A DNA stretch of 64,000 nt from Natronosalvus sp042663485 (GCA_042663485.1 JBHTAF010000003.1); one strand, 5' to 3'. Positions 34,595 to 43,870 are shown, numbered from the stretch's first letter. Numbers and translations are program-made. Notes: generated from the sequence alone by a model not told the origin.

Positions 34595-35535
34595 GAGAGT
34601 TCTTCGAAACTCCACTTACTCGAGCGCATAGATCGTTCCCTCTCTCGTTCCGACGAGAAGGATGCCATCAACAAAAGCTGGTTCCGACGCGACTTCTCCA
34701 TCGGTCTCGAAGTACCACCGTTCATCACCAGTTGTTCTGTCGAATGCATAGACTCCATCTTTTGATCCCGTATATGCCAATTCGTTTGAGAGGGAAACGC
34801 TCCCCCAAACTCCACCAGTTTGAGTCGTCCACTCTAGTTCACCAGTAATTGCGTCTACACATGCAACACCGTCTCGAGTGGTGACATAGACGAAACCATC
34901 ATGATAACTAATTGGAGTGACAACTGTATTGCTAACATCACATTGCCATTCAATATCACCAGTCTCTAAGTCTAATGCATATACGGATTGACTTTGACGG
35001 ATTCCGGCGTAAACATGGTTTTCTCCAACAGATAACCCCATGACTCTTTCGTCAATATCTGTTTTCCACACTAACTCCTTCGTGTTAATGTCGATAGCAT
35101 ATACTGCTGAAGGGACACTCGCTGCGTACAAGATATCGTTCGATACAGCGATCACTTCTGATCCTCGACCTTCAACTTCGTATGTCCACAGAATTTCTCC
35201 TGATTCAGAATTTATCGTAACAACTCGATCCTCGTCTGTATTTGCAAAAATTGTTCCCCCAAATACTTGTGGGCTACTCAATATAGCAAGGTTTTCACTG
35301 AACGTATCCCAGACGCGTTCGCTGGTTTGTCTATTCCATGCAATTAAGTTACCTGTTCCATCAACTACATAGATGTCTTCCCCATTTACTGCAGCACTCT
35401 CTGGAAACATTGACGCACCTCGATCTACTGACCATTCGACTTCTCCCTCGAGCAAATCAATCGCGTAAAATGTTGAATCCCAACTTCCAATATACACCGT
35501 CCCATCAGCAATCGCTGCTCCACCCGTAATCCGGC
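33690..35535. other. AT-rich mosaic segment spanning two convergent 3' ends
   Basis: Between about 33690 and 35535 the base composition drops sharply compared with both sides, inside the plus-strand surface-protein gene and inside the minus-strand PQQ-propeller gene. Both reading frames stay open. The edges are visible in codon third positions; the left edge is preceded by a G3-rich stretch from about 33360. Confidence 0.7.
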
Positions 35536-35830
35536 CACCGGTCTCGAGTCGCCATCGCTCCGAAACCGAGTCCGTTGGGCCGGTTGCTGTCGGATGATAT
35601 CCCGTATTCTGAATGTCGACGCCGGCCATCGGCCACTCGTCGCTCGAGACCGATGATCCTTCTCGGGGTCCACCCGAAACGAGTCCGCCATCGTTCGAAC
35701 CAGTGGATTTAGAGTCGTTCGAGTTAGTCTCTGGCGAATCGGAACTGCCAAAATCTGCACACCCGGCGAGGCTCGTGACGCTTGCACCAATGCACGTTGC
35801 GAGCCATCGTCGTCTCGTCTGGGAAGGCAT
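34616..35830 (-). CDS. Tat lipoprotein with PQQ/BamB-like beta-propeller
   Basis: 404 residues. The start MPSQTRRRWLATCIGASVTSLAGCADF holds a Tat-type RRRW and a lipobox LAGC with Cys at about residue 24, then a Ser/Asn/Asp linker. Repeated propeller blades are seen: GTVYIGSWDSTFYAID, ILYAASVPSAVYAIDI, FVYVTTRDGVACVDA, LAYTGSKDGVYAFDR and LLVGTREGTIYALE. Membrane-anchored outside; a scaffold or sugar/quinone-dependent enzyme cannot be told apart. Only residues 1-95 have the usual GC-rich codons; the remainder is AT-rich. A TATA-like ATTATTATACTT lies about 25 bases upstream. Confidence 0.85.
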   Translation of the reverse strand: MPSQTRRRWLATCIGASVTSLAGCADFGSSDSPETNSNDSKSTGSNDGGLVSGGPREGSSVSSDEWPMAGVDIQNTGYHPTATGPTDSVSERWRLETGGRITGGAAIADGTVYIGSWDSTFYAIDLLEGEVEWSVDRGASMFPESAAVNGEDIYVVDGTGNLIAWNRQTSERVWDTFSENLAILSSPQVFGGTIFANTDEDRVVTINSESGEILWTYEVEGRGSEVIAVSNDILYAASVPSAVYAIDINTKELVWKTDIDERVMGLSVGENHVYAGIRQSQSVYALDLETGDIEWQCDVSNTVVTPISYHDGFVYVTTRDGVACVDAITGELEWTTQTGGVWGSVSLSNELAYTGSKDGVYAFDRTTGDERWYFETDGEVASEPAFVDGILLVGTREGTIYALE

Positions 35831-35954
35831 TGACCGACAGATGAAGCAAAAGTATAATAATGTACTGACTTGATTTTATGATCTCAATATCGGAATATCG
35901 AATCGAAACACGTCGATGAAAACCGACTTGGTGCTGACCAACCTTCTCCCAGAT

Positions 35955-36380
35955 ATGTTCTACGAGCAGCGCCTTTCCGTCCCTGAATCCGCTACCGCGC
36001 TTCGAACCGAATACGCCGACGACCTTCGTTCGGCACTCGAACACGCTGGCCTCGACCAATCCGAGGCCAAAACCGACGTCGACCGATCGAAACTGGAGGC
36101 GCTCCGCGACGGGGAGGCACCAAACCTGACCCTCGAGGAGGCCGCCCAAATTCAGTCGCTCGAGGACGGCGAACCTGACCCGGAGACGATCGTCGAGCTC
36201 GCGGGTGAACACCTGCTGTTAGGGATGACGACAGCCGTCGTCGACGTAGATACACTCGCGGCTGACGTCGATGGCGACCTCGGTCCCACGGAGATTCAAC
36301 AGAAGATCGAACGCCGCGCACCGATGACGTTCGAGGAGTACGTCGCGATTCAACACGCGATTGTCGAGCGCGGTACGTGA
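35955..36380 (+). CDS. DUF5791-like protein
   Basis: 141 residues from the ATG at 35955 (MFYEQRLSVPESATALRTEY); a start at 35916 is in frame. The helical protein has NLTLEEAAQIQSLEDGEPDPETI, which resembles a winged or helix-turn-helix-like segment, and ends with MTFEEYVAIQHAIVERG. The pattern fits the haloarchaeal DUF5791 family from memory. Its role is unknown; the next gene follows 40 bases later. Confidence 0.75.
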   Translation: MFYEQRLSVPESATALRTEYADDLRSALEHAGLDQSEAKTDVDRSKLEALRDGEAPNLTLEEAAQIQSLEDGEPDPETIVELAGEHLLLGMTTAVVDVDTLAADVDGDLGPTEIQQKIERRAPMTFEEYVAIQHAIVERGT

Positions 36381-36420
36381 AGAGCGCAGTCGTTATGCAC
36401 CCGGCTTCCTGAGTACGGGT

Positions 36421-37326
36421 ATGCGCGTCGCTATTCTCGGCTGTGGATACGTGGGTCTGGAACTGGGCCGTCAGCTCGAGGAACGAGGCCACGAGGCCAT
36501 CGGCGTTCGTCGATCCGCCGACGGACTCGCGACGCTGGAGGACGTCGGTCTCGAGGCCGTCCAGGCCGACGTAACCGACGCATCGTCGCTGGAAGACGTC
36601 CCCGACGCCGACGCGGTCGTTTTCGCTGCGAGCAGCGGCGGTCGAGGAGCTGACGCCGCTCGGAAGGTCTACGTTGAGGGACTCGAGACCGCGATCCGAG
36701 TATTCGGCGAACGAGACCATCAGCCGACACGCCTCGTCTACACGTCCTCGACGGGCGTTCACGGCGACCACGGCGGGGACTGGGTCGACGAGGAGACGCC
36801 GATCGAGCCGACGACCGAGAAGACCGAGGTGCTGGCGGCGGCCGAGCGAATCGCCCTCGAGCGGCCGCCCGAGTACGGGGACAGTTTCGAGGGGACGGTC
36901 GCTCGCTTTGCCGGCCTCTACGGGCCGGACCGGTACCGCCTGGAGCGCTATCTCGAGGGACCGGTCACCGAGGGGTACCTGAACATGGTTCACCGAGACG
37001 ATGCCGCCGGTTCGATCCGATACCTCCTCGAGCACGACCTCGCTCGCGGCGACATCGTACAGGTAGTCGACGACGAACCGGCGTCGAAGTGGGCGTTCGC
37101 TGACTGGCTGGCCGATCGATGTGGCCTGGAGCCGCCCGAGAAGCGAACGAAAGCAGAGCGACTCGAGACCGGGGATCTCTCGGCGGCGGCCCGGCGACGA
37201 ATCCTCACAGCAAAGCGGTGTTCGAACGCAAAATTGCGCGAACTGGGATACGATCTCGAGTACCCGACCTATCGAGAAGGATACGAGTCAGCGATCACGG
37301 CATATCTGGAGAATTCTCCATCGTAG
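36421..37326 (+). CDS. NAD-dependent epimerase/dehydratase-like protein (YeeZ-like)
   Basis: 301 residues from the ATG at 36421 (MRVAILGCGYVGLELGRQL), the Rossmann GxGxxG motif. The strands RLVYTSSTGVHGDHGGDWVDEETP carry the SDR active-site area, but a clear YxxxK is not seen, as in YeeZ-type proteins. ARFAGLYGPDRYRLERY and NMVHRDDAAGSIRYLLEH complete the fold. Substrate unknown; cytoplasmic. Confidence 0.85.
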   Translation: MRVAILGCGYVGLELGRQLEERGHEAIGVRRSADGLATLEDVGLEAVQADVTDASSLEDVPDADAVVFAASSGGRGADAARKVYVEGLETAIRVFGERDHQPTRLVYTSSTGVHGDHGGDWVDEETPIEPTTEKTEVLAAAERIALERPPEYGDSFEGTVARFAGLYGPDRYRLERYLEGPVTEGYLNMVHRDDAAGSIRYLLEHDLARGDIVQVVDDEPASKWAFADWLADRCGLEPPEKRTKAERLETGDLSAAARRRILTAKRCSNAKLRELGYDLEYPTYREGYESAITAYLENSPS

Positions 37327-37400
37327 ACAGTTATTACAGGCGGTTCTTGGACGTTACAATCGAGGGGAACCTTCATGGGCATTCAATTTGAGTGTGGGGT

Positions 37401-38609
37401 ATGGGAACCCGGGGCGGCACACGAATCGATCCCGTGGCCGATGGTGCTAGTGGTGGCGTCGGGATGGTCAGCGAGTCCATCGAGTCGTTACGGGTGATCG
37501 ACCCGCTCGTCCTCTCGCTGGGAGTCGTCGGACTCGTGGCCCTCGCACTCGGTGGCTGGTGGGTTCTTCGCTGGTTCAACCGATCGCCAGGGAATCGGCT
37601 GCGACGGCTCCTCACGAAGTACGACGACGTGGCGGTGATGATGCATCCGAACCCCGATCCGGACGCGATGGCTTCGGCGATGGGCGTTGCGGCGATCGCA
37701 GAGAGCGTCGACACCGACGCGACGCTCTACTATCCAGGCGAGATCCGCCACCAGGAGAATCGAGCGTTTCGAACCGTACTCGAACTCGAACTCGAGACCG
37801 TCGAGTCGGCTTCGGACATCGACTCCGAGACGGTCGTACTGGTCGATCACAACACGCCGAGGGGGTTCACCGGCGCTCAGATGGTCGAACCGCTCGTCGT
37901 CGTCGATCACCACCCTGGAAACGGTACGGGAACGACGTTTACCGACGTGCGAACGGAGTATGGCGCCGCGTCGACGATCCTGGTCGAGTACCTCGAGGAG
38001 ACCGGCGTCGACCTGGTCGATAGTGAGGACTCCGGTGGTGGCGACGTGGAGTTGACCGAGGAACTGGCGACGGGGCTGCTCTACGGCATCCTCTCGGATA
38101 CGAACCACCTCACGAAAGGGTGTTCGGCGGCCGACTTCCAGGCTGCGTCGTTTCTCTTTCGCGCCATCGACGAGGAGAAACTCGACCGGATCGCGAATCC
38201 GCAGGTGAGCGACGACGTACTCCAGATCAAGGCCGACGCGATCCAGAAGAAGCGCATCGAGGGATCGTTCGCCATCTGTGACGTCGGCGAGATCGGTAAC
38301 GTCGACGCGATTCCCCAGGCCGCAGACGAGTTGATGCACCTGGAGGGCGTGACGGCGGTCGTCGTCTACGGCGAACACGACGGCACGATTCACCTCTCCG
38401 GTCGCTCTCGAGACGACCGCGTTCACATGGGTGAAGCCCTTCGCCACGCAGTCAGCGACATCCCGATGGCAAACGCGGGCGGTCACGCGCGCATGGGCGG
38501 CGGCCAAGTGTCGGTCGATCACATGAACGGGATCGGTCCCTCCGACGGCGTGAGCAAACCGGAGTTCGAAAACCGCGTCTTCTCGGCGATGTCGGGCGAG
38601 CGTTCCTGA
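37401..38609 (+). CDS. Membrane-anchored DHH-family phosphoesterase
   Basis: 402 residues from the ATG at 37401; the ATG at 37464 (MVSESIESL) is an alternative. One N-terminal helix (VLSLGVVGLVALALGGWWVL) is followed by DHH motifs: MHPNPDPDAMASAMG, VLVDHNTP and VVDHHPGNG, and the DHHA1 ending GGHARMGGGQVSVDHM. Distinct from the soluble paralogue at 3015-4031 by its anchor and by an acidic insert (DSEDSGGGDVEL). Candidate for a c-di-AMP or short oligonucleotide hydrolase. Confidence 0.88.
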   Translation: MGTRGGTRIDPVADGASGGVGMVSESIESLRVIDPLVLSLGVVGLVALALGGWWVLRWFNRSPGNRLRRLLTKYDDVAVMMHPNPDPDAMASAMGVAAIAESVDTDATLYYPGEIRHQENRAFRTVLELELETVESASDIDSETVVLVDHNTPRGFTGAQMVEPLVVVDHHPGNGTGTTFTDVRTEYGAASTILVEYLEETGVDLVDSEDSGGGDVELTEELATGLLYGILSDTNHLTKGCSAADFQAASFLFRAIDEEKLDRIANPQVSDDVLQIKADAIQKKRIEGSFAICDVGEIGNVDAIPQAADELMHLEGVTAVVVYGEHDGTIHLSGRSRDDRVHMGEALRHAVSDIPMANAGGHARMGGGQVSVDHMNGIGPSDGVSKPEFENRVFSAMSGERS

Positions 38610-38665
38610 CGCCGTCGCTACTGGCTGCCCGTCGAACCGCACGACTCGAAACCCGGGAGAGTTGT

Positions 38666-38674
38666 GCTTTTACC
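38666..38674 (+). promoter_or_regulatory. TATA box for the aldo/keto reductase gene
   Basis: GCTTTTACC lies 23 to 31 bases before the ATG at 38697. Confidence 0.45.
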
Positions 38675-38696
38675 GCCGACACTCCAAGTGGAGGAC

Positions 38697-39809
38697 ATGG
38701 CTTCCGGACCGGCGACCTGGGAGTACCGCGACGACCACTACGAGGCGTTCGGGCGAACGTACTTCCGGCGCTACGGCGACGGCCTGCTCTCGAGCATCGG
38801 CCTCGGGACCTACCTCGGCGAACCAACGGACGACGTCGACGAGGACTACGAGGCCGCCATCCTGCGAGCGCTCGAGTGCGGGTCCAATGTGATCGACACC
38901 GCGATCAACTACCGGTGCCAGCGAAGCGAACGCGTTGTCGGACGGGCCCTCGAGCGGACGAATGTCGACCGCGACGCGATTTTCGTCGCGACGAAGGGCG
39001 GCTTCGTCTCCTTCGACGGCGAGCGCCCGGACGACCCAGGTGAGTACGTCAGGGAAACCTACGTGGAGCCTGGACTCGTCGACCGCGAGGATCTCGTCGC
39101 GGGGAGCCACTGCATCGCCCCCGACTACATCGAGGACCAGCTGGATCGGTCCCTCGAGAACCTCGACACGCACGTCGACCTCTACTACGTGCACAACCCG
39201 GAGACCCAGTTACGAGAGCGGTCCCGAGAGGCCGTCTACGACCAGCTCGAGGCGACGTTCGTTCGTCTCGAGGAGCGGGCGGCCGCGGGGGACCTCTCAC
39301 ACTACGGCGTGGCGACCTGGGAGGCGTTCCGGGTCCCGGACGATCACCCGTCGTACCTCTCGCTCGCCGAAGTCGTCGAGCGCGCCCGCGCCGCCGCACG
39401 CGAAGCGGGCACGGGTGGCACGCACTTCCGGGCGATTCAGCTGCCGTTCAACGTCGCGATGGCCGACGCGTTCACGGTCGCGAGTCAGCCCGGTCCGGAG
39501 GGGCCCCAGAGCGTCCTCCAGTTTGCCACCGAAGCCGGGCTCAACGTGTTCACGAGCGCGAGCATCGCACAGGGAGAGCTGACGAACGGCCTCCCCGAGA
39601 ACGTGGCGGCGGTCCTAGAGGGCGACTCGCCGGTCCAGCGGGCGATCAACTTCGCGCGGTCGGCACCGGGGGTAACGACGTCGCTGGTCGGCATGAGCCG
39701 ACCCGAACACGTCGAGGAGAACGTCGACGCCGGACGATTCGACCCGCTCGGTGCGTCGACGTTCGACGACCTCTTCGTCGGGCCAGATAGCGATTCCGAC
39801 GAGTCCTAA
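38697..39809 (+). CDS. Aldo/keto reductase family protein
   Basis: 370 residues from the ATG at 38697 (MASGPATWEYRDDHYE). The tetrad can be placed: Asp and Tyr in VIDTAINYRCQ, Lys in FVATKGGF and His in LYYVHNPETQ. A barrel of the AKR type ends in GVTTSLVGMSRPEHVEEN, the NADP phosphate site. Physiological substrate unknown. Its stop overlaps that of a convergent zinc-finger gene by 3 bases. Confidence 0.92.
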   Translation: MASGPATWEYRDDHYEAFGRTYFRRYGDGLLSSIGLGTYLGEPTDDVDEDYEAAILRALECGSNVIDTAINYRCQRSERVVGRALERTNVDRDAIFVATKGGFVSFDGERPDDPGEYVRETYVEPGLVDREDLVAGSHCIAPDYIEDQLDRSLENLDTHVDLYYVHNPETQLRERSREAVYDQLEATFVRLEERAAAGDLSHYGVATWEAFRVPDDHPSYLSLAEVVERARAAAREAGTGGTHFRAIQLPFNVAMADAFTVASQPGPEGPQSVLQFATEAGLNVFTSASIAQGELTNGLPENVAAVLEGDSPVQRAINFARSAPGVTTSLVGMSRPEHVEENVDAGRFDPLGASTFDDLFVGPDSDSDES

Positions 39810-39976
39810 CGTATCTCCTTCCACTCCCGTTCGCAGTTCGGACACCGCCGGATCGTGGTAATCGTGTCCGGGTCGTTCTCCGTCTTCAGCGGTTTCCCGC
39901 ACTCGGCGCAGGTCACTCGCTCGTAGGTGTCTTTCTCGAGTTCCCCTTCACGGAGCGCCTTCCGGATAGATTTCAT
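39806..39976 (-). CDS. 56-residue zinc finger protein (HVO_0649-like)
   Basis: From the ATG at 39976 the minus strand reads MKSIRKALREGELEKDTYE, followed by TCAECGKPLKT, an acidic spacer and IRRCPNCEREWKEIR. Two CxxC knuckles 24 residues apart make a classic zinc ribbon. The HVO_0649 family label is from memory. Small zinc proteins are common and mostly uncharacterised in haloarchaea. Confidence 0.82.
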   Translation of the reverse strand: MKSIRKALREGELEKDTYERVTCAECGKPLKTENDPDTITTIRRCPNCEREWKEIR

Positions 39977-40175
39977 GTTGACCTTCTACGAAGGTGGAGA
40001 AGAAAAAGACCGGTGTCTCGGAACTATTTCGATTCGAATGTCACTGACCCCGCGTAGATACGGGCCAAAGCGCGTTGCCACGGGTTCCGGGCCTCGTACG
40101 GGCTGGTCGTCCCGTTCGTAGAGTTGAGATAGTCGAAATAACAGCCTCGAGGCGGGCTTCGCCGAATTCGTCGCC

Positions 40176-40184
40176 GTTTTTACC
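40176..40184 (+). promoter_or_regulatory. TATA box for the GpgS-like glycosyltransferase
   Basis: GTTTTTACC lies 22 to 30 bases before the ATG at 40206. Confidence 0.45.
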
Positions 40185-40205
40185 CTCCAGCCGAACGGTT
40201 CATCG

Positions 40206-41345
40206 ATGGAGTACACCCAGGAGCGCGTCGCCACGCTCCACCGACTGACGGATGCCCCCATCGGATTCGACGGCCTCGAGCCCGTTCTCGACCGGACGGC
40301 TGTCGTCGTGCCGATGACCGATCGGGAACAGGAGCGTCCCGCGGCGACGGGCGTCCTGTCGGCACTCGAGTCGATTCGGTCGGCGCCCGAGCGCGTGATC
40401 GTTCCGGTCCGGGCCGACCCTGACCGGATCGAGTCGTTTCGGGCGTGGGTCGAGTCGTTCGACCTGCCGACCCAGGTACTGTGGTGTAACGCACCCGCCG
40501 TCGAGGATCTGCTGACGAGGAAAGGGCTCGACGGCGAACTAGGGAAGGGGCGCGACGTGTGGCTCGCGCTCGGTCCAGCGATTGCCCAGGGGGAGTACGT
40601 CGTCGTCCACGACGCCGACGCGACGAGCTTTCGACCGGACCACGTCGCCCGGTTGCTCCAGCCGCTGGCGATGGGCTACGACTTCTCGAAGGGATACTAC
40701 GCGCGCGTCGAGGACGGCAAACTCTACGGACGGCTTTGTCGGCTCCTCTACGAACCGCTCATCGAGGCGCTCCGTGCCGAGCACGACGATCCCGTCGTCG
40801 AGTACCTCGCCGCGTTTCGATACGCGCTGGCAGGCGAGTTCGCGATGACGGCCGACTTCGCCAGTCGACTCCGGCCGCCCCGAGCGTGGGGGCTCGAGGT
40901 GGCGACCCTCGGCGACGCGTTCGAACACGCTGGCTTCGAGGGATCCGCGCAGGTCGATCTCGGTATCCACCGACACGACCACCGGGTCGTCGACGGCGAA
41001 TCCGGCCTCGAGGGGATGAGCCGGGACGTCGCCTCCTCTATTCTTCGCGTGCTCGAGGCCAACGACGTCGATATCGACTACGGAACGCTGACGACACGAT
41101 ATCGCACGGTCGCCGACCGGCTGATCGACCAGTACCGAGCCGACGCGGCGTTCAACGGTCTCTCGTACGATCGAGACGGGGAACGTGAGCAGGTAACTCG
41201 CTACGCGAGGTCGCTCACCCCACCCGAACGGGAACGACGGCTCCCACCCTGGACGTCAGCGCCCGTCGATCCGGACGCGCTCGTCCAGGCGGCGACGCGG
41301 TGGGCTCCTTCGGCTCCCTCGCTCGAGTCGGCCACGCAAGACTAA
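40206..41345 (+). CDS. Glycosyltransferase family 2, GpgS-like
   Basis: 379 residues. It opens with TAVVVPMTDREQERPA, contains VVHDADATSFRPDHV (the DxD metal/nucleotide-sugar motif), KGYYARVEDGKLYGRL, and a helix-rich C-terminus. The YYARV/LYGR region is typical of glucosyl-3-phosphoglycerate synthase-type GT81/GT2 enzymes. No membrane segment. Product (glucosylglycerate, mannosylglycerate or other) not determinable. A DUF7109-type gene follows 27 bases on. Confidence 0.82.
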   Translation: MEYTQERVATLHRLTDAPIGFDGLEPVLDRTAVVVPMTDREQERPAATGVLSALESIRSAPERVIVPVRADPDRIESFRAWVESFDLPTQVLWCNAPAVEDLLTRKGLDGELGKGRDVWLALGPAIAQGEYVVVHDADATSFRPDHVARLLQPLAMGYDFSKGYYARVEDGKLYGRLCRLLYEPLIEALRAEHDDPVVEYLAAFRYALAGEFAMTADFASRLRPPRAWGLEVATLGDAFEHAGFEGSAQVDLGIHRHDHRVVDGESGLEGMSRDVASSILRVLEANDVDIDYGTLTTRYRTVADRLIDQYRADAAFNGLSYDRDGEREQVTRYARSLTPPERERRLPPWTSAPVDPDALVQAATRWAPSAPSLESATQD

Positions 41346-41371
41346 TCACCGCTTCGTTCGTTGCAGGAGCT

Positions 41372-41992
41372 ATGGGGACCGGACTCGACCAGCGGACGAG
41401 CGACGAACTCGCCGGGATCGTCGATCTCTTCGGCGGGCTCACCCGGACGGAACTCGAGCGCGCCCTCTCGGAGGTCGCGTTCCGCGCAGACGGGCAGTCG
41501 GTCGACGAGGACGCCGCGGCGGGTGCGATCGAGGCGTCGCTGGACGCGTTCGCACTGGTTCGCTACGAACCTCGTGACGCTGGTCGTGCCACCGATGGAG
41601 GTTCCGAGGACGACGACAGCGACAGCGACGGCAACGCCAACGAGGACGGGGGCGCGCTCTTCGTCCCCGGGCCGACCGCGTTCCCTCGCACCCCCGAGCA
41701 CGCGGAGGACCTCCCACACATTCTCGACGTGTCGCCGCGCGACCCCGACCAGGACGCGGTCGGTGAGGCCGCTCGAGACCGGTTTCTGGCGGACGTCGAG
41801 GCGGTGCTCGAGGGTGAGGGCGAGAGCATGGACGAGCCCGAGAACGTGGACGAGAGCGACGACGGTAGCGAGCACCCAGACGAGACGGCCATCGAGAACC
41901 TGATCGACCTGAGCTACGACCTCGAGGCATGGGCGCCGCTCGATCTGACAGCCGAACGAACTAGACTCATCGAGGCGCTCGAGGACGCCTGA
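41372..41992 (+). CDS. DUF7109-like acidic protein
   Basis: 206 residues from the ATG at 41372 (MGTGLDQRTSDELAGIVDLFGG). Helical N-terminal domain with LTRTELERALSEVAFRADG, a very acidic insert (DDDSDSDGNANEDGG), LFVPGPTAFPRTPEHAEDLPHILD and a C-terminal helix. Seen only in haloarchaea to my knowledge; the DUF name is from memory. Often next to NUDIX genes; here the NUDIX gene is 12 bases downstream. Confidence 0.72.
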   Translation: MGTGLDQRTSDELAGIVDLFGGLTRTELERALSEVAFRADGQSVDEDAAAGAIEASLDAFALVRYEPRDAGRATDGGSEDDDSDSDGNANEDGGALFVPGPTAFPRTPEHAEDLPHILDVSPRDPDQDAVGEAARDRFLADVEAVLEGEGESMDEPENVDESDDGSEHPDETAIENLIDLSYDLEAWAPLDLTAERTRLIEALEDA

Positions 41993-42004
41993 CCGAGGAT
42001 CAGT

Positions 42005-42598
42005 ATGACGACCCGACGGCTCACACTCGAGGCGGTCACCGACTTCCAGCCGACTGAGATCGACGACCAGCCGTACGACGCCGCCGTGCTCGCCCCCGTG
42101 ATCGACCGCGACGGCGAGGACCACCTCCTCTTTACGCGCCGGGCCGATCACCTCGGGGAACACCCCGGCCAGATGAGTTTTCCCGGCGGCGGCAGGGAGC
42201 CCCAGGACGACTCGATCCTCGAGACAGCTCTCCGGGAGGCCGACGAGGAGATCGGTCTCGAGCCGTCGGCGGTCGACGTGGTCGGCCAGCTAGACGACAT
42301 TCGAACGGTCACGGAGTACGCCGTCACGCCGTTCGTCGGGCGAATTCCCGATCGATCGTACGACCCGGACGAGCGCGAAGTCGCCGAAATCGTCGTCCTG
42401 CCGCTCTCGGGGTTCCTCGACCCGGACAATTACGAGTACGACAGACGTGACCACCCCTACTACGGCGACATCGTTATCCACTACTTTCACGTCGATGGCT
42501 ACACCGTCTGGGGAGCAACCGGGCGCATTCTCGTCCAGTTACTCGAGCTGTCGACGCCCTTCGAGGCGCCCGAGCGGGTCGAACGCTCGCAGTATTAG
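42005..42598 (+). CDS. NUDIX hydrolase, CoA pyrophosphatase-like (UPF0035/NudL)
   Basis: 197 residues. HLLFTRRADHLGEHPGQMSF then PGGGREPQDDS matches the CoA-pyrophosphatase (UPF0035) signature upstream of the NUDIX box. The box ends ALREADEEIGLEP, with Asp in the first acidic position as in that subfamily. It probably cleaves CoA or acyl-CoA to 4'-phosphopantetheine and ADP. Cytoplasmic; co-directional with the preceding gene. Confidence 0.9.
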   Translation: MTTRRLTLEAVTDFQPTEIDDQPYDAAVLAPVIDRDGEDHLLFTRRADHLGEHPGQMSFPGGGREPQDDSILETALREADEEIGLEPSAVDVVGQLDDIRTVTEYAVTPFVGRIPDRSYDPDEREVAEIVVLPLSGFLDPDNYEYDRRDHPYYGDIVIHYFHVDGYTVWGATGRILVQLLELSTPFEAPERVERSQY

Positions 42599-42650
42599 TA
42601 TCGACGACCCGCCGTGGTAGGGATGTGCCAGGAGACCCGTATGGACCGAC

Positions 42651-43085
42651 TCACCGAACGATCGTCACGGGGACTGGCGAGCGACGAGCGACCGTCTCCG
42701 CGACGCTTCCCAGGAGAATTCGACTCGCACCCCGCCGACCGTGGCTCCCGATCACGATCTGCTCGACCGGGTTCTCCTCGGCGTAGTCGATGATCGAGCG
42801 CGCGACGCGCCCGACGACGAGTTCGGTCTCGCAGTCGACGCCGCGGTCGGCCGCCTTCTCGTCGACGTTCCCGAGCAGTGTCTCACCACGTTCCTTGCTC
42901 TGTCGGTGGATCTCCTCGTAGTTGATCATCGCACCTCCCTCGAGACCGGGCGCCCCGTAGAGGTCGGCCGGGTCGATGACGTGGAGGGCGACGATGGTCG
43001 CGTCCGGGTGCTCCTCGAACGCGAACTCGAGGGCGTCTGCCGCGCGGTCGGAGCCGTCGACTGGAACCAGGATTCGATCTTGCAT
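42651..43085 (-). CDS. Universal stress protein, UspA family
   Basis: 144 residues from the ATG at 43085 (MQDRILVPVDGSDRAADAL); the upstream open frame to 43487 has no homology. The ATP-binding motif is IGSHGRRGASRILLGSVAETVA. A longer helical region between (YEEIHRQSKERGETLLG) is typical. The TATA-like TATTAACATAC (minus strand, near 43110) is 25 bases ahead. Second Usp of the window, diverged from that at 7517-7969. Confidence 0.93.
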   Translation of the reverse strand: MQDRILVPVDGSDRAADALEFAFEEHPDATIVALHVIDPADLYGAPGLEGGAMINYEEIHRQSKERGETLLGNVDEKAADRGVDCETELVVGRVARSIIDYAEENPVEQIVIGSHGRRGASRILLGSVAETVARRSPVPVTIVR

Positions 43086-43279
43086 GGGTGGACGTACACG
43101 TTCCAGTATGTTAATATCAGCCACCGTCCCTGGTAGGTTGGAACGCTCGCTCGCGTAGCTGGATTCGAATGGAAACGGCAGCGGCGCTCGGGTGACCGTA
43201 CACGCGAACGAATACGACAGCGACGCTCGCGAGGGAGCAAAAAGTGCGACTCGAGTGCTCGACCGCTCGACGTCGCCGA

Positions 43280-43870
43280 TTACTCGGAACTGCGCTTGCC
43301 GCTGTTCAGCGAGGGACGGACGTTCTCGGTTCCCTTGCCGCGGTTGTAGAGACCGCGGTTGGACTTGCCGGCGTTGGTCAGCCCGCGGAAGGCGCGGTTC
43401 TTGTGCGTGTCGGCACAGATCCAGTTGAGGTCGTCGTCGTTCTGGATAGCGGGGTGGTTCGGGTCGACGAGGATCACTTCGAACCACTTCTGCCCGCCGT
43501 CTTCACCGACCCAGTAACTGGCGAGGACGCGGAGGTTGGGGTATTTGCGAGAGACGCGCTCTTCACCGATGCGCTGGATGTTCTTCCGGCGACCGATGCG
43601 GTTGACGCCCTGGCGCTTCGTCCGGCGCCCGGCCTTGTGTCGCTGCTTGCGCGCGTTCCCCTTGCGGACGGCGACGCGCGTCACGACGATCCCCTGCTTC
43701 GCTTTGTAGCCGAGTTCGCGCGCCTTGTCCAGTCGCGTCGGGCGCTCGATTCGCTCGATGGCGCCTTCTTTGCGCCACTCCTGCTTGCGTTGCCACTGCA
43801 GTTCGCCGAGCTTGCCGTCGCCCGGGTTCTTCCATGCCTCCTTGATGTGGGAGTAGAAGCTTCGTGCCAT
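43280..43870 (-). CDS. rpl15e: Ribosomal protein L15e
   Basis: 196 residues from the ATG at 43870 (MARSFYSHIKEAWKNPGDG), a start strongly conserved in the family. Basic core GIVVTRVAVRKGNARKQRH and GRRTKRQGVNRIGRRKNIQR, and the ending RGLYNRGKGTENVRPSL all match eL15. A ribosomal protein of the large subunit. The best TATA box (CGCTTATAC, minus strand, 44018-44026) lies about 150 bases upstream, which implies a leader of about 120 bases. Confidence 0.97.
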   Translation of the reverse strand: MARSFYSHIKEAWKNPGDGKLGELQWQRKQEWRKEGAIERIERPTRLDKARELGYKAKQGIVVTRVAVRKGNARKQRHKAGRRTKRQGVNRIGRRKNIQRIGEERVSRKYPNLRVLASYWVGEDGGQKWFEVILVDPNHPAIQNDDDLNWICADTHKNRAFRGLTNAGKSNRGLYNRGKGTENVRPSLNSGKRSSE

